Origin: Oncomelania hupensis
Lineage: Eukaryota > Mollusca > Gastropoda > Littorinimorpha > Pomatiopsidae
Direction: 5' to 3'
Length of the DNA stretch: 64,000 nt
Assembly: GCA_036898135.1 (NCBI GenBank)
Contig: CM072522.1
Coordinates: forward strand, 6,916,878-6,980,877
Shown here: positions 22,139-32,000 of the stretch, piece by piece
Position numbering within the stretch: the stretch's first letter is position 1
How the letters are laid out: the number at the start of each line of letters is the position of its first letter
Program-made: the position numbers and the translations under genes
The notes under the pieces: model-generated
The model's input: the letters and a program-made list of their open reading frames with translations, nothing else
The model's database searches: none
Told to the model about the DNA's origin: nothing

Positions 22139-22819
22139 AGGGAGGGAGAGAGAGATAGAGAAAGGAGAGTGACAGACACAGAGACAAAAAGACAGAGTCA
22201 AGTCAAGTCAAGTCAAGTCAAGTCAACTAATGTTTATTACACACAATGGAGAATTCATACAGCACATTGCATCTCAGCGAATAAGAAAAGAAGATTTTTT
22301 TTTTTATAAACAAATAGAATACTGGAAAAAAGGGAGAGAGAGAAAGAGAGAGAGAGACAAAGAGAGAGAGAGAAGGTTGGTCAAACATAATAAGACCCTG
22401 ACAACTCAACCAACCGCAGTTCTCCTACTCCTTTTTGGAACCAAAGCTGAAACTGACAGAACTCAAACATTAAAAACTGTTTGGTCAAACATTGCAGACA
22501 GCGGTTCGAATCATTCAATATGACCGGTTGGCGTACCGATAACACATGACTCGGAAAACTCAGACAACCGCCCTGATCCTACTCCTTTTCGAGCCAAAAG
22601 TGAAGCTGGAAAAACTCAAGCATTAAACACACCGCAACGCATTGCACCAAATCCTTTTCGAATAAACATGAAACTGGCAAAACTCAAACATTAAAAAACT
22701 ATTTCAAAATGAAGGTATATTACAGTACTGACCCGTTTCGCGTCCGAGTACACTTCCAAGTTTTGGAGCTGGCTCGGCGGAACCGCACAAATAGTTGTCA
22801 CGCAGCAACACAATAGCAT
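16977..22819 (-). CDS. Unrecognised secreted cysteine-rich, prohormone-like protein (four-exon model, about 153 aa)
   Basis: By-eye model, all in phase. Exon A is 22825-22733 with the ATG at 22819. Exon B is 21953-21846, exon C 18822-18708 and exon D 17128-16977 (stop TAA). Junctions are 0, 0 and 1, and each has an AG acceptor and a GT donor (GTAAGT for B and C). The product begins with a signal-peptide-like [16 protein letters not shown]. It has dibasic sites at residues 28-29 (KR, exactly at the A/B junction), 99-100 (RR) and 111-112 (KR). After the last KR comes a 41-residue tail with eight cysteines spaced C-x7-C-x2-C-x-C-x8-C-x2-CC-x-C, plus Cys42 and Cys93 upstream. The CxxCxC and CC arrangement faintly recalls von Willebrand C-type modules, but I cannot place it in a family. 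Secretion and processing are inferred. An undetected extra exon, or D belonging to another gene, is possible. Confidence 0.45.
17183..17590 (-). mobile_element. SINE-D copy
   Basis: The tail (TATTTATTTAATCACTTT) is at the left edge, followed by TAGCGCATTTTCAGCTC, CGCCCAGACGGCTGAG-like and CGGTTTATACTCTCATCC segments. The same order occurs in the 38565-38897 and 55190-55500 copies. It lies between exons C and D of the - strand gene. Confidence 0.7.
17650..17775 (-). mobile_element. tRNA-like SINE fragment
   Basis: On the complement, GGCTCAGTGGTGTAGCC resembles a box A region and GGTTCAAATCCCGC a box B. The intervening arm is not a functional tRNA fold. Confidence 0.5.
17796..18062 (-). mobile_element. 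tRNA-derived SINE-F, reverse copy
   Basis: The complement reads GGTGACTCAAGTGGTGGAGC (box A region), then GGTTCGAATCCCG (box B), then a body with CTGGGATGGTTATCCC. The body matches the + copy at 19287-19660. Confidence 0.72.
18063..18365. repeat. Short degenerate repeats of ACAGTAAAACAGTA words
   Basis: Several imperfect repeats of an approximately 45-base unit with CAGTAAAACAGTA, GCTAACCT and CACACTGTAA between 18216 and 18345. Confidence 0.5.
18365..18674. repeat. (AGT)n / (AGC)n trinucleotide tract
   Basis: AGT repeats interrupted by AGC in the first half and by TCG inside GTAGTAGTCG units, then a purer AGT run. It begins about 34 bases inside the intron from the exon C donor. Confidence 0.95.
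18860..18962. repeat. (TTTA)n, poly-T and poly-G tract
   Basis: TTTA/TTTAT repeats, then about 20 T, then about 16 G, then more TTTA. The G run is prone to sequencing error. Confidence 0.9.
18967..19217 (+). mobile_element. RTE-like LINE copy E, 3' terminal fragment
   Basis: Corresponds to the last about 240 bases of the LINE family (encoding [14 protein letters not shown], then a K/R-rich stretch, then the [14 protein letters not shown] end), finishing with a GGATA tail. Strongly 5'-truncated. Confidence 0.82.
19287..19660 (+). mobile_element. tRNA-derived SINE-F, forward copy
   Basis: The head GTAGCTCAAGTGGTAGAGCG resembles box A, and CAGGTTGGAGTTCCGAG is a decayed box B. The body (TTTGGTGGTCCAGTGTTGAT, then CTGGGATGGTTATCCC) is shared with 17796-18062. 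Confidence 0.7.
19681..19899. repeat. Compound (ACC)(ACT)(AAT)n microsatellite
   Basis: Three trinucleotide blocks in sequence; the AAT block runs to about 19899. Confidence 0.95.
19960..20530. other. Intron of the - strand gene, nothing recognised
   Basis: Mixed-composition sequence with no exon pattern, repeat copy or RNA. Confidence 0.35.
20535..20815. repeat. (GAT)n then (AGT)n/(TTG)n microsatellites
   Basis: GAT run at 20535-20620, then a short unique segment (TATTCATCAGAGTAACATAA, similar to 42544-42575), then AGT-rich repeats to 20800 and TTG repeats to 20812. Confidence 0.9.
20816..21185. other. Intron sequence, nothing firmly recognised
   Basis: A possible + strand exon after TCTTTCAG at 20995 has no supporting partner and is not called. 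Confidence 0.3.
21189..21401. repeat. (AAT)n and (CA)n microsatellites
   Basis: AAT at 21189-21262 and CA-rich at 21338-21401. Confidence 0.95.
22030..22227. repeat. (GA)n and (AGTCA)n microsatellites
   Basis: GA run from about 22038 to 22165, then AGTCA pentamers at 22196-22227. Confidence 0.95.
22395..22706 (+). repeat. Three degenerate about 100-bp tandem units
   Basis: Each unit has TCCTTTT, GAAACTGRCAAAACTCAA or close variants, and CATTAAA. Units start near 22425, 22575 and 22648. Confidence 0.6.
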
Positions 22820-22861
22820 CAAAACCTGTAGTGAAATTACCATCAATAATTAAGTAGAAAA

Positions 22862-22951
22862 ATACAAAGTGGGTGAAGAAGAAGGAAAGGAGGAGGAGGA
22901 GGACGAGGAGGAGGAGGAGGAGGAAGTAAGGAAAGAAAGAAAGAAAGAAGC
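22862..22951. repeat. (AGG)n / (GAAA)n tract
   Basis: Purine-rich tract between exon A and its decayed duplicate. Confidence 0.85.
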
Positions 22952-22993
22952 GCAGAAATTGTTGCCACACGATACAGTAGCATCAACACCTGG
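22951..22993 (-). pseudogene. Decayed duplicate of the signal-peptide exon A
   Basis: On the complement an AG acceptor is followed by GTGTTGATGCTACTGTATCG. This parallels exon A's GTTTTGATGCTATTGTGTTG and keeps the reading frame (MLLYRVATISA against [12 protein letters not shown]). A purine repeat then replaces the rest of the exon. Confidence 0.45.
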
Positions 22994-23059
22994 AATCTGA
23001 AAAATAATAAAAATTTCCAATAGGAGGATGGAAAAGATGATGAGGAAGAAGATGAAGAG

Positions 23060-23154
23060 AAAGAGGAGGAGGAGGAGCAGGAAGAAGAAGAAGAAGAAGA
23101 AGAAGAAGAAGAAGAAGAAGAAGAAGAAGAAGAAGAAGAAGAAGAAGAAGAAGA
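23060..23154. repeat. (AGG)n/(AAG)n microsatellite
   Basis: AAG run at 23080-23154 preceded by AGG units. Confidence 0.95.
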
Positions 23155-23293
23155 TTGGGTCTATACATGCAATTTACTTAACATTTATGATTATTCATAT
23201 CGGTAAAAAATGGTCTTCGAAATTCAGAAGCTTGTCCAACTAATTTTTGAATTGGTTAATTGTAAGTGTTTTTTTTTAAAATTTTTAATGGTA

Positions 23294-24678
23294 TAGGAAA
23301 TACCCAGAAGTCTTCTGTAGCACCTCATCTCCATACTTTGTATTCTTCGTTGTAGATCTGCTGTGAGGGTCCAAGCATATAGGAAGATGAAGATGACAAG
23401 GGAGCGCAGCAGTCTTACTTTGGAATGTAGACTGATGGTCATGTCTTTCCAAATGGGCTTCAACCTTGTCAGGGCAGCAGTTGTTTGTGCGATCCTGGAG
23501 AGGACTTCCTGTCGGGACCCATTGTATGATACAATGACTCCTAAATATTTGAAGCTATGCACTGTGTTGAGGGATTGGCCTTGGACTTTGATGTTCGTGT
23601 TGGTGCCATTGGTGTTGTTGGTCATCATTTTGGTCTTCTCTGCACTTATTTCCATTCCATAAGCTCTGGATGTGGTGTCAAGCCTCTGTACCAGCTGTTC
23701 AAGTTCTTGTTGCTCTCCAGCCAATCGATCAATATCATCCGCAAAATGAAGATTGGAGATTGCTCTACCCCTTATGCTGACTGTGCCTTCGTTATCTGCA
23801 AGGGCATCTGACATGATGCGCTCTAGGAAGATATTCAAGAGTGTTGGAGAGAGTAGGCATCCTTGACGCACACAGATTGTTGTTCTAACCAGTTCTCGAT
23901 GACGCTGTTATGGAGGACTGCACTGGTAGCCTTGTCATACAGACTTTTGATGACTTCAATAATTTTAGGGCTGATGTTGTACACTTTCATTGTTGCCCAT
24001 AGAGCTGCATGACAGACTCGGTCAAACGCCTTCTTGAAGTCTTCGAATACATGATATAGATGTTGGTGCTGTAGGTATTTCTCACAGATTATTCTGAGGT
24101 TGAAAATCTGTTCAGTGGCACTTCGCCTGCCCTGAATCCTGCTTGTTCTTCAGCTATGATTTGTTCAGCTTGGGGTTTCAACCTGTTGAGTATTATTTTC
24201 AGGAGGACCTTGCTGGGATGGCTGATGAGGCTGATGGTGCGGTAATTTTCACACTCTTGAAGGTTACCTTTTTGGGAAGAGGGATGACAAGCGACTGGGT
24301 CCATGGTGTAGGCCACTCCCCACTCTGCCAGATCCCAACACATCACCAACGACGACGTCCGACAGACCATCACACAAGCCATTGGACAACACGATGACCT
24401 GCTCACAGTGGTGAAGAAACGGAAACTCCGATGGTATGGCCACGTCACCAGATCATCAGGCCTTGCAAAGACCATTCTGCAAGGCACAGTGCAAGGAGGT
24501 AGAAGAAGAGGGAGACCGAAAAAGAGGTGGGAGGACAACATTCGAGAATGGACTGGTTTGACACTGAGCGAAGCCATCCGGGCTGCTGAGGACAGAGAAA
24601 GATGGAGTATGCTGGTTAAACGATCATCTGTGGTGCCCTTACGACCTCCGAGTTACGGGACAGGATAGGATAGGATAG
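23294..24678. mobile_element. RTE-like LINE copy D with 5' inversion (twin priming)
   Basis: Positions 23294-24334 are the reverse-transcriptase region on the - strand. Positions 24335-24678 are the immediately following 3' part on the + strand, ending in GGATAGGATAGG. The inner ends of the two segments are adjacent in intact copies (compare 59073-59092). The 9-bp TTAATGGTA duplication is at 23285-23293 and 24679-24687. Encoded pieces include NLHFADDIDRL (RT catalytic region) and [14 protein letters not shown]. Frameshifts are present. Confidence 0.85.
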
Positions 24679-24689
24679 TTAATGGTAAT

Positions 24690-25460
24690 TTGTTCCAATG
24701 GCGAGCAATTTACCAATGTTAATATTACAGTGCTGAATACACCTTTTACCATCTGAATTTCTTGTTTTATCACAGTAAGTTCCATTGCAAATGTCCATCG
24801 TATGTCTTCAATGTTGTTAAAAATTCAGTATGTTAGAATCAAGTCTCCCCTTACCCTCCGTGCGTAGAGAGAGAGAGAGAGTGCAAGTTCAAGTATTTTA
24901 GTCTTTCCAGATAAAGACATATTTTAACATTCTTTGAATAGTTTTGTAGCTCTTCTTTGGACCTTTTCTATAGCGATAGATCGCCTCGTCAGCCAAGGGT
25001 ACCAGATCACGTTACCATATTCTAAATGTTGTCTCACAAGTGCCTTGTATAATTCTATAAATGTGTCTTTCACTCCGACCATTCTATTTTGCCTTATTAA
25101 CACAGGACTGAACGTGGGCATCAACAAACAAAAATTTGTCAAAGATCACACCAAGGTCTTTTTCCTCTACATAAGTTGGGATTGGTCGTTCATTATCATT
25201 TGCTTTCATGGTACTGTCAATCCCAGGGCTATTCTTCCCTGCATGTAATGTTTTACACTTTCTACATTAAAATAAAGATTCCAACGTTCAGACCACCCCT
25301 GCATGTTATTTAAGTCTTTCTGTAGTAGGTCATGACTAATTGACAGATTATACATTTGAGTGTCAACTGCAAATGCCTTACATTACTATTGAGAACGCAC
25401 TCTGGCAGGTCATTAACAAATACAGTGAATAAAACTGGACAAAGGATGCTTCCTTGAGGT
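24690..25460 (-). pseudogene. CR1/Jockey-type LINE reverse-transcriptase C-terminal fragment
   Basis: A broken - strand reading frame includes LVRQHLEYGNVIWYPW and EKVQRRATKLF, the conserved region after the RT domain in CR1/L2/Jockey-type ORF2 proteins. Upstream, a frame with IPTYVEEKDLGVIFD fits the same family. It has several stops and frameshifts and is unrelated to the RTE-like family next to it. Confidence 0.65.
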
Positions 25461-26629
25461 ATATTACTCTTGATTTATTGGATTTTTATTGGATTTCGTG
25501 CTTATTGAGTTTAAATAGATTCTACAAGCCATCGTCATTACAGACCTTGGACTTCCATTATGTTGTTCACCTATCCTATCCTATCCTGTCCCGTAACCCG
25601 GAGGTCGTAGGACCACAACAGATGATTGTTTAACCAGCATACTCCATCTTTCTTGTCCTCAGCAGCCCTGATGGCTTCGCTCAGTGTCAAACCAGTCCAT
25701 TCTCGAATGTTGTCCTCCCACCTCTTTTTCGGTCTCCCTCTTTTTCTACCTCCTTGCACTGTGCCTTGCAGAATAGTCTTTGCAAGGCCTGATGATCTCG
25801 TGACGTGGCCATACTATCGGAGTTTCCGTTTCTTCACCACTGTGAGCAGGTCATCGTGTTGTCCAATGGCTTGTGTGATGGTCTGTCGGACTTCGTCGTT
25901 GGTGATGTGTTGGGTATAAGAAATGCCCAGAAGTCTTCTTTAGCACCTCATCTCCATGCTTTGTATTCTTCGTTGGAGATCTGCTGTGAGGGTCCATGCT
26001 TCGCAAGCATTTAGGAAGATGGAGATGACAAGGGAGCGCAGCAGTCTTACTTTGGAATGTAGACTGATGGTCATGTCTTTCCAAATGGGCTTCAACCTTG
26101 CCAGGGCAGCAGTTTTTTGTGCGATCCTGGAGAGGACTTCCTGTCGGGACCCATTGTCTGATACAATGGCTCCTAAATATTTGAAGCTATGCACTGTGTT
26201 GAGGGACTTTGATGTCCGTGTTGATGCCATTGGTGTTGTTGGTCATCATTTTGGTCTTCTCTGCACTTATTTCCATTCCATAAGCTCTGGAGGTGGTGTC
26301 AAGCCTCTGTACCAGCTGTCCAAGTTCTTGTTCCTCTCCAGCCAATCCATCAATGTCATCCGCAAAACGAAGATTGGAGATTGCTCTACCCCCCTATGCT
26401 GACTGTGCCTTCATGATCGGCAAGAGCATCTGACATGATGCGCTCTAGGAAGATGTTGAAGAGTGTTGGAGAGAGTACGCATCCTTGACGCACACCGATT
26501 GTTGTTCTGAACCAGTTCCCGATGACGCTGTTGTGGAGGACTGCACTGGTAGCCTTGTCATACAGGCTTTTGATGACTTCAATAATTTTAGGGCTGATGT
26601 TGTATACATTCATTGTTACCCATAGAGCT

Positions 26630-28640
26630 TGTCACGCTACGCAGTTTGCAGTCGCGCGCCTATGTATATAGTTTAATCATCAGCCTGTACATAGAGGTTA
26701 AAAGTTACGGTAGTCAAGGGGAGAGAATCAGAATAAATTAATTTGGTTTATAATTAATAAAAGTAGCGAATGATTTGCGCCCGTGCGGAACGCACTATGT
26801 TAGAAAACAGCATAGTTGGCTATTTTGTTATTGAGAAGATTAATTGCTGCCATGCGATATTCTATGTGTGAAATGCGTGCTCTAATCGCGAACGGTGTAG
26901 GGAATGAATTATAGTTAGAACGAGTATGTTCTAGAAGATTCTTAGCTAATCGTATAAAACCCTTTGCACTGTATATTTTGATAGGAGCAGTAACAGTTGC
27001 ATATCGCTTTTGTAGCCAGAATCAACAGATCCAAGTTGGGTCAAGGTGCCAGTTAGTGACTTTGTCTGTGGGTCGTACCGATCAGACCGTCAACGAAAAA
27101 GAGCCTATTATCGGAAGAGGAGGACTGTTTTGGGAACACTTTGGAAGTGTTTGTTTTAACTGGAACTGTTCTAAGCTGTTTAGAATACCCACTGTGTATT
27201 CTCGGTGAAATCTGAGTTATCTACGTATAACGTCGGGTGACCTGTGACTCCGTCTAGGATTTCTTATGCCTGTGTAATCACCTTGCCTAACCATCTGTGC
27301 CTGTGTGTTTGTCCCGTCGTTTGTGTGTCTTTGTCAACAGGCCGGAGGATCCACGGGTAGCCGTAAGTTATTTACCTCAATTTCTCAGTTGGCCATAGCG
27401 TTCGGGGGTTTGGGTTATGCATGCAGTGTGAATGGTTAGTTAATTATGTTTTCTTAATTCTATTTTATGTTTCATATTGTTTGCTGCATAAATACCTTGC
27501 AATAGAGAGAGAGAGAGAGAATTTTCTAAAATGTATCATAAATTAAATAATTATAAATTGATATAAAAGAATTCGCTGTTATGTAGCGAAGAGATGACAG
27601 GAAGGAGGTGATTGTGAATGTATATGCGCGATGACAGGGAGGATGAGTAAGGATGTGGAAAGGGAGACAACCATTCCGATAGCGGGATGCTTGTGCAGTA
27701 TATTGTAATATAATTATTAATGGTTGCGTATTTTTGTATGTATTGTTGTAGATGTACCAAAAACCAAAGCCTTAGAGCAGATCATTGATGATGTGCTGAA
27801 ACCTTGCTGGTGTGAAGCTTGTGTGCCTCGGCCTATTACGCCGCTGTTTCAGTGTGTCAACCCCGGTTGCGAAGGTTGTGGTATTCGCCCAGGGAACTTT
27901 ATTTCGTTTATAAAGCACACGCACACACACTCCACCATACACAACAAATAACTATAACCATTGATAGACAATTGTGAGGAATAATAATTGTTTTACATGT
28001 GATAAATTATAAATTACAGCACATTGAAATATATTTAATCTGAATTGACTGATAAACGTTGTTGTGTAATATTACCTACTAGATTAAGTAACCCTGTGAT
28101 TGTATAGTTTTGTCTGGGGGAATTATTTCGCCAGACATTAATTAATTAATAATTTAGATTAATTTCTTACAAATTCTATTTTGCTTAAAGGATAAATTTT
28201 CTTATTCATTTTATATAATATAAAAGACTTGTTGTATCTATTTGAAATTTAAGTGGAACAAAGTTTGAATATTTATAAAGATTTAAAGCAGTTGCTTACT
28301 GTATATTTACCTTGTTGTCAGTAAGCTGTTCCAGACATCAGTGTTATAAATCTCTTGTACATTTTGTAGTTAGTCATTTTTTCATTTTGATTTAATTATC
28401 ATTATTATTTTGAGCGAATTGTTTATGTATTAGTTTGGGGTTATATCAGGGGGACTGAGGGTTGGTTGGTTGGGAAGTGGGATAAAGGGAGTTAATTTTG
28501 AGTATGAATGTGTGTGTGAAATAAAGAAATTGTCTTGTTACTTCTGGTTTTGTCTTTTAGAGTTTATTTAGGTGTTGGGTTTTTTTCTCGTGTGGAAGTT
28601 ACACATGTCGAACCTCTGTTGAGGCAGTTGGGACGTGACA
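26630..28640 (+). repeat. 5' LTR
   Basis: TATAAAA at 26953-26959 and AATAAA at 28520-28525 are placed as expected for U3 and R. A GA microsatellite at about 27505-27521 differs by one unit from the 3' LTR. A 75-codon open frame with a cysteine cluster lies at 27724-27951. Confidence 0.95.
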
Positions 28641-28642
28641 TT

Positions 28643-28660
28643 TGGTGGCAGCGGTGGGAT
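28643..28660 (+). promoter_or_regulatory. Primer-binding site, complementary to tRNA-Leu 3' end
   Basis: TGGTGGCAGCGGTGGGAT, two bases after the LTR, is complementary to the CCA-terminated 3' end of a eukaryotic tRNA-Leu ending in ATCCCACCGCTGCCA. The match to the tRNA is from memory of human tRNA-Leu(AAG). Confidence 0.8.
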
Positions 28661-29023
28661 AGATCTAGGATAGGTTAGGGGGAAGTAGTTAGGGTAGATT
28701 TATTTGTTATTTGTTATTTGTTTAGATACCAGAAGTCGGTGTTTGTTTCTTTGTCGTCTTGTGTGTCGGATGAGTGGCCAGTGGGTGGTTGGTCGGGAGT
28801 GAGGTTGCGCTGCGCAAAAGGGTTCACACCCCGAGCGTGTGTGCACAAACGGGGGGTTGAGGTAAGCAACTTTGTCGTCGAGGCCTAGACGATAAGGGAC
28901 TTCTCCGGCTCCTGTTACTGTTTACTTGTCATTTGTTCGACTGTTTGTATATGTGTTAATCGTTATTTGTTTCATTGTTATTCACCCATTTTTTCCCATT
29001 TTTCATTCTTAGTCCGCGACTGT

Positions 29024-32000
29024 ATGCTGACGAGGGCTGCGACTCGGAGAGCAGCTGAGCAGGCGCGAGCGATGGACCAGTACACGGAGGCCGACGCAGC
29101 CGCTTCGCGTCAGGCACCGATGGACGAGGAAACCACAGTGAGTACGCCTTTCGCTCATAGTACTCGCATGGCAGCTGATCTTACTCCTACTGCAGTTAAG
29201 GCCGGTGCAGGAAAAAGTAGCGTTGGCATGGATGTATATCTTAGATATAAGGAGCTAGGCGCTAGCATGGGGCTGAAGGGAGCAGGTCTAGCCAGTTTTG
29301 TAGTAGACGGGGCGAAGAGAGAGCAAGAAGCTGCTAGATTAGCGGAGGAGTCTGCTAGATTAGCGAGAGAGATGGAATTAGAGCGAAGGGACAGAGCTAA
29401 AGAAACAGCTAGGCTTGAGAGAAAGATGGAACGAGAAGAGAAGAGGAGAGCGGAAGAGATAGCTCTGGCAGAGAAGAGGAGAGCAGAGGATTTAGCCATA
29501 GTGGAAAGAAGGCTAGAGCAGGAGCGTAAAGATAGAGAACAAGAGCGCAAAGATAAAGCTAGAGAACTGAAGCTCTTAGAAAAGAAAATAGACTCCGAAC
29601 GGGGAAACGTTGAGTTGCGTCTGCAAGAAGAGCGTGCAGCTAGAGAGCAGGCCCGGGAAGACGATAGAGAAAGGCTCAGAGCGCAGTTGGAACAAGAGAA
29701 GGAACTAGAAGCCCAACGTAGGAGGGATAGAATTCAGGCTGATAGCTACAGGATCAAGGTCCAACCATTTGATGGTAAAGAGGATATTGAGAGCTACCTT
29801 CAGCACTTTGAGCAAATAGCTAGAACTCAGAAATGGAGGGAAGAGACGTGGTCGGCTAGGTTGTCACCGTTGTTGTCAGGGGAGGCAAGAGAGACTTATC
29901 TGAAGTTAACTCCAGAACAGATAGTTGATTTCGAAGTGGTCAGGGGGGCTCTTCTGAAACGATTTAGGAGAGATGCTGACTACTACCGCAAGCAGTTCAG
30001 GGGGAGTAGGAAAGAAGGCACAGAGACTTTTCCGCAGTACTTGAGTAGAGTACAAGTCTTAGTGAAGAGATGGTTTTCTTTGGCTAAGAAAGATATAGAT
30101 GATGCGGGCGTAGTGCTTGATGTCTTTCTGACTGAACAGTTGTTGTCAGTGATGAACCCTGAGTTAGAGCTGTTTGTGAGGGAGAGGCAGCCTGAGAACG
30201 GCGAGCAAGCAGCTGAGATTGCCCAGTTACATGTAGATGCGAAACGGACAGTGAGTAACAGGCCAGTGTTCGGTAGCGTGCCATACAAGGGGGGTAATCG
30301 TGCTGTCAGTCAACCTGTAGGAGCAGCGAGGAGTGGTCCTAGTGGCAACAAGGGTGAAGAGGATAAGAGGAGGGAACCTAGTGGGGAGAAACGTCCTGTG
30401 AAGTGTTTTAGGTGCGGGAAGCTAGGTCACGTAGCGAAGGAGTGCCGTAGTCCGAAACAGTTGCTACGTATCACTGTCAGTCCGGATTCAGGACCGATTC
30501 ACTCGGAAATGACTAAGGCTAGCTTTAGTACCATTCAGCCGTACAACCCGTGGAGCATGGGAACAGTCAGGGGTCAGCCTGTGAAAATTCTGAGAGATAC
30601 TGGTGCCGAGGTGGGGGCAGTAGCAGCCAAGTGGGTGCGTCCTGAGGATATGACAGGCAGAGCGATCGAGGTCATGTTCGCTGATCAGGTCAAGTCAGGG
30701 AAGTATCCTACAGCGTACGTAGAAGTAGACTCAGCTTTCGTGAAGGGTACAGTAGAATTGATCGTCATCGAGCAAGTTGTACCTGATGTCATTCTTGGCA
30801 ACTGGGTTACCTTCAAGGGAGGCTATCGAAGTCCCGTAGCTGTAGATGGGTTAGAGTGTGCGATAGCCGCCGTTCAGACCAGGGCACAGGCCAAGGCAGA
30901 AGGGAAGCAGGAGAAAGCACTGCCGATTCCGAAGCCATTCCAACTCGACGTGACGCCCGATCAGTTGGCCAAGTTGCAGGAAGAAGATCCCACTTTAGCT
31001 AGAGCTAGAGAGTGCGAGAAGCAAGGGACGAAACTCAAGTCAGGCAAAGCGATGGTTAGCTTCACCAAAAAGAAGGGTATTTTGTATAGAGTGCACCATC
31101 AGGGAGAAGAAGAGCTAACACAGCTAGTCGTGCCTAGCAAGCTCAGAGGAGAGGTGATGCGCCTGGCGCACGACCCTCCGATGGCGGGACACTTAGGTGG
31201 AAAGAGGACACGTGAGAGGATATGGGGGGTGTTCTATTGGCCAGGAATGTGCGGGGATGTTAGGCGATTCTGCGAATCATGTCCCGAATGCCAGAAAACA
31301 GTTCCCAGGGGTAGGGTAGCAAAAGTTCCACTGCAGAAACTACCTCTGGTCGACGAACCGTTTCAGAGAGTTGCAGTCGATATTGTAGGACCTATAAAAC
31401 CTATGTCAGACAGAGGCAACCAATACATCTTAGTCATGGTAGACTACGCGACACGGTATCCCGAGGCCGTAGCACTGAAAGGCATAGAGGCTGAGAGAGT
31501 TGCCGAAGCTTTGTGGGAGATCTGGACAAGAGTGGGAATTCCCAAAGAGATACTAACAGATCAAGGGACACAATTTATGTCGAACGTGATGACTGAAGTA
31601 AATAGACTTCTAGCAATCCATGGGAAGGCGACAACACCATACCATCCAATGTGCGACGGACTCGTGGAGCGTTTCAATGGTACGCTCGTGTCGATGCTCA
31701 AGAAGCTGACGAAGGAGCAACCGAAGGCATGGGATAGGTACATACCAGCGCTGCTCTTCGCGTATAGGGAGGTACCTCAAGAGAGCACAGGTTTTTCACC
31801 TTTTGAGCTACTGTACGGCAAGACAGTGAGGGGTCCCATGTCGGTACTGAGAGATTTGTGGACGAAGGACAGTCAAGGAGAAGAAGTGAAGGTGGCTAGT
31901 CAGTATGTTGTGGACCTGCGAAATAGAATCGAGGAAACGTGCGCACTAGCGAAGGAAAGTCTGAAGAAAGCAGGCGAGAGGCAGAAAAGACACTTCGACA

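Noticed and set aside
22733..22825. Alternative frame of exon A reading [17 protein letters not shown]
   Set aside because: It ends in phase 1, and the next exon has an early stop in that phase. The frame starting MLLCCC is phase-compatible with exons B to D and gives a signal peptide.
29155..29550. Several antisense open frames within the gag-pol gene
   Set aside because: Shadows of the coding frame, with biased composition but no motifs.
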